Assembly: GCA_030549495.1 (NCBI GenBank)
Contig: JAUIRK010000007.1
Location: forward strand, 124,001 to 188,000
Reading direction: 5' to 3'
DNA from: Nectonema munidae
Taxonomy: Eukaryota; Nematomorpha; Nectonematoida; Nectonematidae
Length of the DNA stretch: 64,000 bases
Shown: one piece after another, positions 50,683 through 62,299 of the stretch
How the letters are laid out: every line of letters starts with the position of its first letter
Position numbering within the stretch: the stretch's first letter is position 1
Notes under the pieces: generated by a model
The model's input: the letters and a program-made list of their open reading frames with translations, nothing else
Told to the model about the DNA's origin: nothing
Databases searched by the model: none
Made by a program: the position numbers and the translations under genes

Positions 50683-53600
50683 TTATTCATCAACAGTCGT
50701 CTTTTCTGAAACGTACACTCCATCCAAAAATTTTCTGATGTCTTTCTTCTTTACGCTAGTTGATTGTTGAATTTGAGCGGCTAAAATATCAAAACTTATA
50801 AAAATTATTCTTTAAGTAACATTTAATAAATTTCAAGAGGTTCAAACTTTTTAAAATACCTACTTCAAGTTCTGCCCTTTTTCAGTTATAAAATGTACAT
50901 TATTCGAATATTAGGAATGTCAACTTTCTATCACACCAGTGACAAAAGCAAACAAATCTGTCTGGATGAGAAGAGCATTGTTTCAGGATTCGTTGTCAGC
51001 CGGAAAGATAAATGAAAAAAACACCGTATGTCTCTTTGGCTCGACAACTGCACACAACGCAGGCATTCCACTCAAGAACCTAAGTGTTTTTCTGTTCTAG
51101 CATTCACTTTTCTAAAGCATAGCAAGATAAAAAGACACTTGGAACTGAACGATTGCACAAATACAGTTTGGATAACATAGGAATGTTCTTGCAAAACATT
51201 AAGTGTGGTTTGAAAGCCTTAAAGTTTCAATAAAATAACTGTTGTCAAAAAGCCCCAGAACACAGAACAACAGTTGATATTACCCTGCTGCAAAGATATG
51301 ATATTGAATGTGCTAGGAAGTTCTGAATTTATAAAGTTGAAGCATATCTTCCTGTCAAACAAAGAATAGGAGAGACCTCTGATGACATGATATCAGAGGT
51401 GATTTTATAGATTCGGAATTCAATTTCCACTTTTTGAAATTCAGTTTGATGAAAAGATGGATACTGCAAACTTAACTCAGCCTTGGGTTTACCTACAATA
51501 TATATATATGACTTATGACAAGCACCTGGTAGACAATTTTTTCTTTTGCAAAACTCTTAGCAGTAGAACCAATATAAGAGAAATATTTGACAAGGTAGAC
51601 AAATTTTTACAGCACATATTATTAGGCCAGAACTTCCCTTGGAGTGTGCACTGACGTGCCCTAGCAATTTCTTCTTCTAGTTTTTACACTGTGATTAAAC
51701 AAAAGTCTCCAGTTATGCAAAGAATGCACTCAAACATGAGATGGCTTTCCAAAGGAAAAGTTTCGAAGCAATATTATGGAAAGAAACACAATAATTTCTG
51801 CAAAGAAAATTTGACATGCGTGTAAAATTTTCTGATATCCGTTTTCGTATATTCTTATCATTTTAGTGAACATATTTGAATCTGTGAATTCCCTTAACAC
51901 TAAGCCAAGTACTCCAGTGTAATAAAAAATTTTCAGCTTTTGAAATGAAGCTAGAATTATGACATTCCTAGACAAGAAAACTATTAATTGATTTACGAAC
52001 ATATTTGTTGATGAAAATAAGATTTTCATAATTGAAGATGTCCTGGAGGCCATAAAACACATCTAGCATACTTAGCCAAGAAATTTCTCTTTATTTTCCT
52101 AACCTACAAAAATTTGAAAAATACAATTAATTTATCAAAAATCTGTTTATAATCTCTGGCATCAGACTACATATGAGTGTGTGTAAGCGTTTTCCATGCT
52201 TCTTGCCATTGAAACCAAATCACGAAACAGATTGAAAGTGAGTAATGATATGAGTGTTGCATTGGTCAAAACAGAGCCAAACTGCTTTAGACAGAGCAGA
52301 TGCATCCCTCTCATTTTTTGACTTGTTGATCGGATTATTCGTACTATTTTAGATAAAACGATTGTGTCAATTTTTTTATTACAGTAGTTTATATGTTGAT
52401 TTATTTTTTTAATGAGACCGCTACATACTGAAAAATTATAGAGACCGCCACGACAAAATTTTTACAAAGTTTATAAACCACTGTTCTAGCTCAACAAGAA
52501 AAACGAAATGATTCATATGATAGATCACTACTCATCAGATGTAATTAAGTCTTTACCCCTCATTTTTGCCATTTACCAATTATTGAAACGGATGGCCACC
52601 GTCTATCGCTAGATATGCTATACTCCAACCAAGTGAAGGTTTTGCACCATGACTAAAAATGATCTCTTGGAAATCTTTAGGGAACAGAATTTTGGTTGAG
52701 CTGATTTTATATTTGGTGTTCGAAGGTTAAATATGTCTGTCTTCTAAAGACTGTATGGAAAGGGTTGTATTAGAGGATTCATTGGTAATACAGTCAGACC
52801 TCATCCGAAACCCTAGTGTCTTGGAACCACTTATGTGTAGGTGGGTGTGAATGATTGATTCCTCAAAAACATCCCCACAAAAACAACCCACCAAGAAGGA
52901 GGGGGGGGGGGGGAGGAGGGGGGAAAAATTATCCGATGCAATATTGATTTGGAACTAAAAGATATTTCTCTGCCTCCCATCTCACTAATTATCAACAAGC
53001 CTGGTTCATATGAAATGAATTGGTTTTGTGGATTGATAACTCCGTACTGAAATGCATTGTTGCTTAAAGCATTTTTAGCAACGAAATGTTACCAAGCTTG
53101 ATTAGTAACACAGAAAAACAAAGAATCATCTTATATAATCTTCATATTCTACCTACACATATATTAAGTCAGTAAAGTAAATTGCTTGAACATTTATTTC
53201 GGATAATTGACAGGTATGTAGCCGTGAATTTAAATTTGGCCATTTTAAATAGAAATTGAAGGTTTAAAATTTTTGAAAGAAATATTCTACAAACTTTAAA
53301 TTTATATAAAATAGCTATTCCAATCCCTAAGTTATACGCTAAAAATTACACGAAAATGATATTATTTGTACTAAGTTTTATTAATAAAAAATTTAAGCAA
53401 AGTATAAAAACATTGCCAACTATTCTAAGAAATCTTGATAAAAAAATTAAGACATTAAATAAAACGAATATCTAAGGATAAAGATGCTATATATTTGATT
53501 TCTAGGATAAAGGACTTGATTGTTTAAATTAGCCCTGTCGCCCACTTCAAGTACGATGTGGTGGGAGGGGGGGCAAACTGATCAAGGGGAGGACGAAGAT

Positions 53601-56600
53601 TATATTGCCCTCTTATCGAAGGGCCTGGTTACAGTAATTACCGTTCTAAGGATACATTTTCGAATTTATTTTAATTTGTACATTTATTCTCTTAATCCTC
53701 GGGTATTCAGTCGTTTTTAAAAATGCAATGCGGGTTCAAAGTGCATTAAAAGACGTTTAGGAATTATGAGGCTGCAAAGGCGATTGGCCAAAAAGCCCTT
53801 TTACAACATAATTGGGGAGAAGAAACTTTCGAGTTCCAGAATTATAGCCAAAACAAAAGAGGAATAAAGCGGTTTAAGCCCTATGGGGGAATTTTTCCTA
53901 GAGTCCAGTATCACCGCCATCTGCTCTGTTCATGCTCGTGTTATGCAACGTGGAGAAGCGTGACAGCTTTCACCCTTAGAAAGTCTTTCATCATCCAGGT
54001 GACACCACACGTTTATGAAGACACTAACTCCGAAATCGAGCTTCAAACGGGTGAAGTTTGAGATGATTTGACATCCTATTTCAAGGTTTATAGCTTTCAC
54101 CTATATTAATGTTTACAGTGAAGTAAGACAGGGCGAAACAGCTGACGAAATCGTTGCCAGTGTAAATACCCAACTAACCATGAGAAAGAGAATGGGTGTC
54201 ACCGATGAATCCAGATATAATTTTAATCATAACAGGCACTCTTGGCATGATAAGAATTAATCCAAGGCGTAAAATTGAAAAGAGTAAGAATTCAGACAAT
54301 TCGCCTCTTCCAGGGCGTTGTCAATCAAGGGGATATGTCTCATAACTTTGAAAGTGAAATTCCTTATAAATATTTTAGCCACTACTTTAATGATGCCATT
54401 TTTTTTGCTACTTTTATTTTAGTTTATTGTTTTTAGTTGGGCCCAATAAAAGAGGGCATGATGTAACAAAAAACTCTCATAACAAATAGAGTTGTAAAAA
54501 GGATAATAGAAAAGGATTTGCTTACCAGTTTTAGAAACTTCTTCAATGTCGTTTCCTTGGAGTATAATTTCATCTTTGAGTTTTTCAGATAATTTACAGC
54601 TTACACCGACTGGCAGTGCAACCTTTCTTAAAATCTTTTCACCAAGAAAATTTCTAATCTCAACAACTTCATTGTTTATCGTTATATTGATCGGGAAATG
54701 AGCGTATACGGTACGCATTTTGTAGAGAAAACCCTAAAAATTAATACAATCATGCGAAAATGCACATTTCAAAATGGCTCCACCCACTAATGCATAAAGT
54801 ACTAAAAGAAGGATAAAAAGATTGAAAACCCTTTTCAAGCGCATGCATCTTTGCTTCTTCTAAAGGAAGAGAATAAAGAAGCGCGTTGCAAATATTTTGT
54901 CGTTTCTTCTGATGTTTACAAAAATTTTATGCATAGAAAAGGATTATCTGCAAACGTAATTAGAGTGAAACGTCGTGTATCATTTATTATTTCTAATCAT
55001 ATTTTTAGGGGGATGTGATTCTAATTTTCCTACCCTGATGTTTCAATCAGGGAAGGGCAGGAAAGACATTTTTTTTATGATTTTCACTGTTAAAAATTTC
55101 CAATCAAATTTTTTATATAAGCTATGGGAAAAATAATTATTAAATTTAATCTGATATTGCTTGACAAAAATGAAAAATTCGAGAAAAGGGTATTCAATTT
55201 TATCTATTTTTATTATAATAGAAACATAATAGATAGATATAGATATAGAGCTGCTAGATAAGATAAATAAGTTGTAGTTTTTTTCTGAACAATCGTTTAG
55301 CAAAAATACTTAAGATTACAAATTAAGATAGATTACTTCAGATATGCTCAAAATATGTACGGCTGGTTAAATACTGGGTTTTGATAAGGTCTTGGGTTCG
55401 ATCCCGCAGAAAGCCTACTTTCCTCATAGTTCGATATAAGCGGCGCAAGTGTGCCTTTTCGATGGAAACACTCCACGAAAAAATGAAGATCGGCGCTAAC
55501 TAGTCATAAAAAGCGTAAAATTGTTGTACAAGATATAAAACTTCTTTTTATACGATGTAAAGACTTTAATCATTTAGTAGTAGTGTATCATTTCAATTTT
55601 TCCCAATTACATTTAAAAATGGAGATACAAATGTTTATCTGATACCGATACTAAGGGAATGTTTTAAATATATAAATTTTTAAACCCATTTGTACTAATA
55701 GCGCTTTTAAATGTCATTAAAGGCCTGAAAATGAAGGAAAATTGGTTGTCGTTTTTTTTGAATTGTGAGCAAAAAGGCACATTTATTAAAATGGCCATAT
55801 GCATAAAATGCAAAGGTCTTCATAGCTTTATAACAAACTTTAATTTGTCTATTGGTTCGGTTGATAAAATCGGCGAACAATAAAAAATTTACGGACACCG
55901 ATCAAACAAAAAAGCCGATCAATACCGACGCAGATCTCATCAATTCTTCATTACAACTTACTAAACACACGCGTCATTTGACCATAAAACGCTGACGACT
56001 TCAAAAATGAAATTGGTCTTTCAGTCAAAAAGTGTTACCGCCCCTTTCCATATTCTAATTTTTTGAAGGGAATACAAGCAATAGATGAAGAAATTTATAT
56101 CGTAAACAAATATATATATAAGACCGTTATGATATCATTAATTAGTAAACTTGGAGTATATAAACTAAATTTAAAACCTTCGGTGTGAAATACTACTTGA
56201 ACAAAGTATAAGTATTATAAATCAATATTAAGAATATCATCGCCTGTGAATTTTCAAGTTAACAATTTAAAAAATTTAGTCAGGGGAATAAACCTTGAGA
56301 CAAAATATTAAAAGTAAGAAGCTCTTAATGCTGGCATAGAAAGATCGAGAAGACTAAACGGTGAGATGACATTTCATTCAACCAAAAGACATTTTACTTG
56401 TTAGTTCATTTAGAGGTGGAAAATGACACTATTGACATTTCCAGGAGGATTAACGCGCAAACCCTAAACTATTTAAAAACACTCATGCTTTACGAAAAAA
56501 TCTCTTTGCATCATTAAATAGTATTGGGAACACGTTTTGACTGAAAAAGTATTTTTAAATATTCAGGACGCCATATGGAGAAAATGTTTAAGTAAATATC

Positions 56601-58819
56601 TTCAAGTCAGGATATTGCGTGGGAAAAGAAAGTGCATGAGGAAGTACCTTAGTGACGCCTTTTATCAAATTCTCAATATGAGAGCAAATCGTCCTCACCA
56701 AAGCTATTTCTTTTTTGTTGCCAAACCATTTCTCAACCTTCAATGTCTTTTTTCCGACTTTGGATATGACAAGATCAGTATGTCTGAAATTTTTCTTGAG
56801 TGTCCCGCGCGGACCTTTAACAATCACTATTCTTTTATTTGCACGGATTGTGACTAAAGTAAAAATACTTTTTGAAACAATAAATGCATTTCTTAATCAC
56901 AAGCGAATCATGGGTATATATCAGGGGGGCATTTATATCTTTTGTTATATTAGTTAATAGAGTTGTTTGGCTTGTGAGTAGACTTTCCATATTACTTTTC
57001 TTATTTTAAGGTTGGGTCTTAAATAAAAAATCTAATTTATTTTTTCATTAACGTCCACTTCATTGATATAATAATGCAAATTTGAGCTATATTTGATCAA
57101 AAGTAGTAAAGTAGACAGTAATTTGATCAAAAACACAGACATTTTAAGCGCGGCAAATATTTTTTATAGCACATAACATAAGAAAACATTCTCTATATTT
57201 TATAACTTAAAACGTTACCCCTATTGATCACTGTAACCGAAAGAGTTAAATTAATGTAATAGAATACACAAGTTAGGGTAAATGCCTTTATTATAAATGC
57301 TAGATTTACCTTTAAGTAAGATTGGCTTTATATACCAGCGGGGCATATCCGGGGGTTGGGCGAAAAGCCTATTCCTCCCCCCCCCCCAATAATTTTGAAT
57401 TTTTTTAAACTAATGTAATTAAAATATTTTCGCTGGAAGTATAGTTTTTAAATTTCATCAATTTAGTAAAAAAAATATAAAGTAGTCTTATAAATTTAGA
57501 TATGCGCTGAATACACTCTATTTTAAAGGATTGCTTGAATATTTGGTCTCCCATGTTATTTCAGTAATTTTAAAATTGCAAAAAAAATACCACCCCTCCA
57601 ATAATTTTAAGGATATGCGCCCCTGTTATATACATATATTGTACATATGTGTATATTTACCTTTAAGTAAGATTGGCTTTAACTGAATAGGTACAACTAT
57701 AATCATTTGTGTACATTAAAAGTAATAAATTCTCTTATCTTAGGAATTGAATAACGCATATAAAATTAAGTTTTGTAGCAAATTTTCTTCTAAACATTTA
57801 CACTTTTAATTTCTTGTGAATTCCCAGGCCAAAGAGGTGAATGTATTTTCAGACAATTTACTTTAACTAACTGAATATATGTGTAGGTAGTAACAATACA
57901 AAGATAATATAGGATTTCTTTACTTTTCTATGTTAGTAATTTAGTTTGGAAGGATTTTATTGTTAAAAATTTTCATATTTATAAATTTTAGAATTTAATT
58001 ATAAGAGGGCCAAATTGTCTCATTACAAAGTAATCAATCTACCTAACAACTTAATTTGATATGAGGCAGGCCTGTTGACAATTGGTGAAGCTCGTGTCTT
58101 TCTTTGGATTAATCATTTCCCGTTTGTCACATTTCACATAATGAGCGAGTTTTCTGGTTGAGATATTTATATTATATGTAATTCACAATATTCAAAGTTG
58201 ACTTGTTGAGTATCCTGCAGTAAATATGCGAGTAAGGAAATGGTTTTGTAGTGACAATCGCGCGATTGAATATCACAGAGCACTCAAAAGTCCCTGTCTA
58301 GCTGCTGTTACTGAATAAGTGTGATTTCACCATCATTCTCTGGAGTGTTACTATCTTCTGTTGTAAAAAAGGTGTTCTCAGGGAGATCATTTCTTCCTTT
58401 GTCAGCTATTTTCTCTCGATGGCTATGCTGATATTTGCGTGTTCTGTTGCTCTCGTAGTTGTTTCAATGACTTTTTACTGACAATTAACACTAGAAAAGC
58501 CATGAGATCGTATGGAGCCACAAACTTTTTTAGTTAACGAGATATTTTTAAGGCACGATGTTTTAACTTACATATTTTTGAGCTTTGGGGCTAAATTAGA
58601 TAAAATTTTGTGAATTAAGAAAAACTGGAAAATTTGTTTAAATTAGGGTGGGAATAAACATTTTTATTACGAATCAATAAAGTTAAAATTAAATTAAAAT
58701 TATTAGAATTTCTAGCGCCAATTCTTAGAAATGTTAATTTATTGAAGTTAAAGAACTAAAAAATCCTTCTTACCATTATCAGGAATGTTCACGATTTCTG
58801 AAGTGTTGATTACTTTCAT
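50683..58819 (-). CDS. RPL9: 60S ribosomal protein L9 (uL6), 4 coding exons, 185 aa
   Basis: Large-subunit ribosomal protein with two uL6 domains that binds 28S rRNA near the sarcin-ricin loop. Coding exons on the - strand are 58819-58774, 56853-56648, 54733-54526 and 50780-50683. All junctions are GT-AG, phases fit, and the sum of 558 nt gives 185 residues (human 192). Seen: start [105 protein letters not shown]; and the C-terminal [23 protein letters not shown] acceptor lies just upstream of the start codon, so a 5' UTR exon probably lies further right. A pyrimidine tract at about 59914-59925 could be its TOP start but this is not proven. The coding exons are intact, while all three introns (1.9, 1.9 and 3.7 kb) hold mobile DNA. 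Confidence 0.95.
51230..52080 (+). mobile_element. ZBED5-like hAT transposase remnant in RPL9 intron 3
   Basis: Decayed + strand pieces match the ZBED5/SCAND3 group of hAT transposases: A-x-[15 protein letters not shown] at about 51250, L-S-N, then [12 protein letters not shown] and [11 protein letters not shown] (51460-51570), and [13 protein letters not shown] at about 51725, the HTxxRWLSRGKV block. Many stops and small shifts interrupt it. A BED-finger-like piece (K-I-K-R-H-L-E) may lie at about 51120. No terminal repeats were fixed. It is antisense to RPL9 and is spliced out with the intron. Confidence 0.72.
52490..53650 (-). repeat. Dispersed repeat R1, copy 2 (inverted) in RPL9 intron 3
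   Basis: Reverse complement of 6180-7150, sharing CATATGATAGATCACTACTC, CGAAGGTTAAATATGTCTG, AAATATAAAATAGCTATTCC-type and G/C-run landmarks with a moderate number of differences. It ends close to the ZBED5-like remnant. Confidence 0.65.
55365..55490 (+). repeat. tRNA-derived SINE, copy 2 (RPL9 intron 2)
   Basis: Has an A-box-like TGGTTAAATACTGG and a perfect B box GGTTCGATCCC (55395-55405), then AAGCCTACTTTCCTCATAG and CGATGGAAACACTCC as in the copy at 18800. It lies antisense to RPL9. Confidence 0.72.
57030..57900 (+). repeat. Dispersed repeat R1, copy 3 (diverged) in RPL9 intron 1
   Basis: The first part (57048-57245) matches 6020-6200 (GTCCACTTC, TTTGAGCTATATTTGATCA, ATAGCACATAACAT). 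The last part matches about 6720-6760 (CTAACTGAATATATGTG). It contains the hAT MITE at 57336. A 25-bp direct repeat around TTACCTTTAAGTAAGATTGG occurs at 57304 and 57653, on both sides of the MITE. Confidence 0.5.
57336..57625. mobile_element. Complete hAT MITE with perfect 8-bp duplication TTATATAC
   Basis: The 290-bp element has ends CAGCGGGGCATATCC and, inverted, CAGGGGCGCATATCC, flanked by TTATATAC at 57328-57335 and 57626-57633. This is the intact reference for fragments at 2413 and 5936. It carries C and G runs and has no coding capacity. Confidence 0.85.
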
Positions 58820-59990
58820 TATTATCTAAAAAATAGTTGACTTGTAAAGAAATCAAAAGTTATATAGCGGCAACAATATAAATCTCCTAAAAACTCTAAA
58901 ATCACTTTCACCAATTAAATGAAATATTTTATACGTATTCTCGTTTAAAAAGTGAGATCCTAAGACAAATATATAATGATTTCGTTTTTATTAATAAATT
59001 TTTTTTGTTACATTTTAAATTGGATATTTATAAATCGAAAGAATCCTTCATAGTAAAAATGGAATATTTTTGTGGATTTAACATATGAAATAAAACATCT
59101 TACAAAGATTCCTTTATTACTATTTTCATCTTAACCAAAGCATATCCTCCTTTAAACTTTTCCACAAAAAGGTCAATTTTTCATTGTGTAACTCGAAAGT
59201 CTCAAAAAGTTCTCTTCATATTTTATTTTATGATCTTTTTAAGGTCTATCAGTACATTTATTTTCAAGGGACGGTTGTGCAAAAAATGAGCAATGACATG
59301 AAATAGTCATAGATACAAGAGATTTAGAACTTTACGAGAAAAACGTCTTACTTGGCCCAAGAATAAAAAGTAAACGCAAGTTTTCGCTTTATATTCGGAG
59401 CTCTTCGACTTAATGACAAATTAAAGGATTTAATTTGATGAAAATTTAAAAATATTTTATTCAAATAATTATAAAAATAAAATACTATTTTATGAATTCT
59501 TCAAAGAACCATTACAAAACTGTTAAAAACGTGTTCTTCGTATTTTATTTTTAAAATTTTTACAAAATTTAGATTACTTATTAAAATGGATAATTAAAAA
59601 ATTTAACTTATCAATTAAAATTGACTTTTGTAAACCTAACAACTTCAACTTCTTTTACAAAACTTAAAAATAGGCAATTAACGTGTTTTAGAAGAGAAAA
59701 CGAAAGTTCACTTTATTTAGCCAAAGGTTAGATCGAGTAGCGCTTTTGTTTTTCCTACCAAATAACGTCAAATATCCTATATACACGGAAATATACGTAA
59801 TTTGTTCCCTAATATAAGTTTTATTATCAATCATCCTACAATATATTACTTCAATGCATTTATATATGTTACCCAATAGATACACCCCTATATACATCAT
59901 ACACAAAATAATTGAAAAAAGAAAAGCGCAAGTATAGCAAACGCCGTTTGTGCGTTGAAACCCACAAACGCCCAAGTAGCAATAAAATGA
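58820..59990. promoter_or_regulatory. Upstream region of RPL9
   Basis: Should hold the 5' UTR exon and promoter of RPL9. On the - strand a pyrimidine tract CTTTTCTTTTTTC (about 59913-59925) resembles a TOP-type transcription start, but no TATA box and no clear donor were identified. The rest is AT-rich. Confidence 0.25.
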
Positions 59991-59999
59991 CACTGCCCC

Positions 60000-60970
60000 A
60001 CCCCATTCCTACTGCCGTGTACTACACAACCAAACCTGACATTAAGAGATTTTAGCTAGCCGGTACTAAAGAGGAGCAAAAATGTGCGTTAGGGGGTTCT
60101 GTCGCGCAGCTACAGTGTGTAAGCAACTGGTTAGAACCTGGGACGACAGTACCGTTGAGAGAAGAACTGTCCAAGACGGTTTCTCCCTATGGTAGAGAGG
60201 GCCAGCATCATTTTTTGGCAACTACCTAGAGACTCTAGCCCTTTATGGAGATGGTTGAACGCTGCCCCACCTTTCCTGATAAACGATTATGGACCCCTGA
60301 TTTAACGATCCATGGATTACGAAGAACAAGCTTTGGCCGCGCTCTCATCCTTAATCAGTTTAGGGTTTAGTCTCGCTTTTTCCATGCTAAACATAACAGG
60401 ACGAGACCTAAACATCGGAGCCGTTTAAGGTAATGACGCAGGAAACATCTTACGTCAGTTGATGTTACAGCTAATGAAGTCAATGAAGCAGAATGAAAGC
60501 CGAGTCCCATTCCCTAGGATCTTCCATATAGCCATGTTAGAGCTTGCCCAAGTATCAGACCTGGTAATGAGTCCCACAAGCTTCTACCAAGATGCCTGGT
60601 GCTCAAATTTTATTGGAATAGGTACTGTCAATATCAATAATCAATGGCAGAAGGCATGGGAGATTAAAATTCCATATTTACTCCCAGGACACAGTACCTC
60701 GTGGGCACTCAAAGAGTGGCCTGCCACATGAGCGTTCTACGTCGAAGTCACCGTGGAGCTTAAAGAAGACATGATACTAGACAGCGCCTATGCTGGTTGG
60801 TATAGGGGAGAGCAAGTACCGGTTCCAAAGAGCCAGCGGCTACTTGAATCCTTGGGCTTCAATCTCCTACGGAGCAAGCGTTCTAAATGCCATAAGCCAA
60901 TTCTGGGGTCGGAGAAACGGGCAAAAATTTTTCCCTCACAAGGGCCATAAAAAATTTAATGACTTGGTCA
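60000..60970 (+). other. GC-richer, coding-like island of unknown origin
   Basis: A sharp rise in G+C (near 50% by eye against about 30% around it) coincides with mostly open reading on the + strand, interrupted a few times. Recognisable only as protein-like, with pieces such as D-Y-E-E-Q-A-L-A-A-L-S-S-L, S-R-V-P-F-P-R-I-F-H-I-A-M-L-E and A-W-E-I-K-I-P-Y-L-L-P-G. No family was recognised. An old viral copy, a captured gene or a contaminant-derived segment are all possible; it is treated here as a broken fossil. No flanking repeats, poly-A tail or introns were seen. Confidence 0.4.
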
Positions 60971-62290
60971 AAAATGGGTTAATGATAAACCTTAAGTTAA
61001 CTTGAAAATTGTATGACATTCGCATCCAGCGTTATACGGATATCATGTTGATACAGGGAATGTTGAGTCCAGAATTTACATAGATTTTCCATCCAAATAA
61101 AATCTAGCTACCTTTTGTAGTATATAGTTATAACCTATTATAAATTCATTTACAAAATTAAAAATTTATGAATACGTTTCAATATAATCGCACGAATGAT
61201 GACAATTAGAAAAAAACTTGATAACACACAAAATTAGAATTACTATCTAACCGTAAAAACCTTTGCTTCCTTTTCAAAAAAAAACTCTAAGATAAAAATC
61301 AAACTTAAAATATGAATAATAAATATTAATCAAAAATTAGCTTTAATATAATTTTGTATTATAAAATAAAAGGCATCATACATTTTATTAAATATTTTAG
61401 ATTGGGAAATTTAGAAAAAAAAATTTTACTAACTTTTTTTTCAAAAAAATTTCTAGTCTACAGGTATATAATGAATAAGGAAATTATCTACACCTCATAG
61501 TTTGATCCTATATTTATCTGTCAAGATATATAAAAAAATAAAGATTATAATAGACATAGTTAATCCAATAAAAAAGATCCTACTTATGTTTAACTGTTTA
61601 TTTATAAATTTTTTAACTAAAATAAAATATAATATAAAGAAAAAATGAGTAATTGCATAATTGTTAGTAGTATTTAAAATAATTTTAAACAAAATTCACA
61701 GAACTCAAGATACCCATATATTTTCCTTACAAGAGTCATGCTTCTCTCTTTTCGGCCCTCCTTCCAAAATTTTGCTTTTGTGTCTCTAGGTATGCGTTAA
61801 CAAAAGAGGTTTGATTTTACATTATGCAAAAATATTTCATTCCTTTCACATTGTTTGTGTCTAAGTGTTGCTGGATGTTTCATTTTTAAATATTAAATGC
61901 TATATGTAAATATCGTACAAAACGTTCAAAATTTTTACACTACGTCTTGAACTCATATCTGAAATAGATAATGCTATACAGCTTAAATAAATATCAACTC
62001 ATGGGGTCTCTATGACTAATATGGGATAATATTTCATAATGATTAAAATTAGAAAAATAATTTGCTAATATTTTCTTGCAACTCGCATTATAACTCCCAC
62101 TTCCACAAACATATTTTAAAATATTAGTATTAGAAGCAATAATTCCAGTAGTTATAAACAAAAAATAAGGGGTATTATTAATTTGTGGGCAGAAATTGGC
62201 AGAGGTTTAAAAAACAAGAATTTTGAAATTATAAATTTTTAAGATTATAAAAGATAATATGTTTATTGAAACAAGAAGACAGAAAGAATG
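60971..62290. other. AT-rich spacer, nothing recognised
   Basis: Very AT-rich with a few short hydrophobic open frames that look like chance. The left LTR of the element at the right edge might begin near its end but was not identified. Confidence 0.45.
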
Positions 62291-62299
62291 CGTAGGTGT

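Noticed and set aside
56537-56957. Two overlapping open frames on the + strand
   Set aside because: Antisense shadows of RPL9 coding exon 2.
59688-59993. 101-codon open frame on the - strand upstream of RPL9
   Set aside because: No recognisable domain and an odd composition. It lies where a 5' UTR/promoter is expected and is more likely chance.
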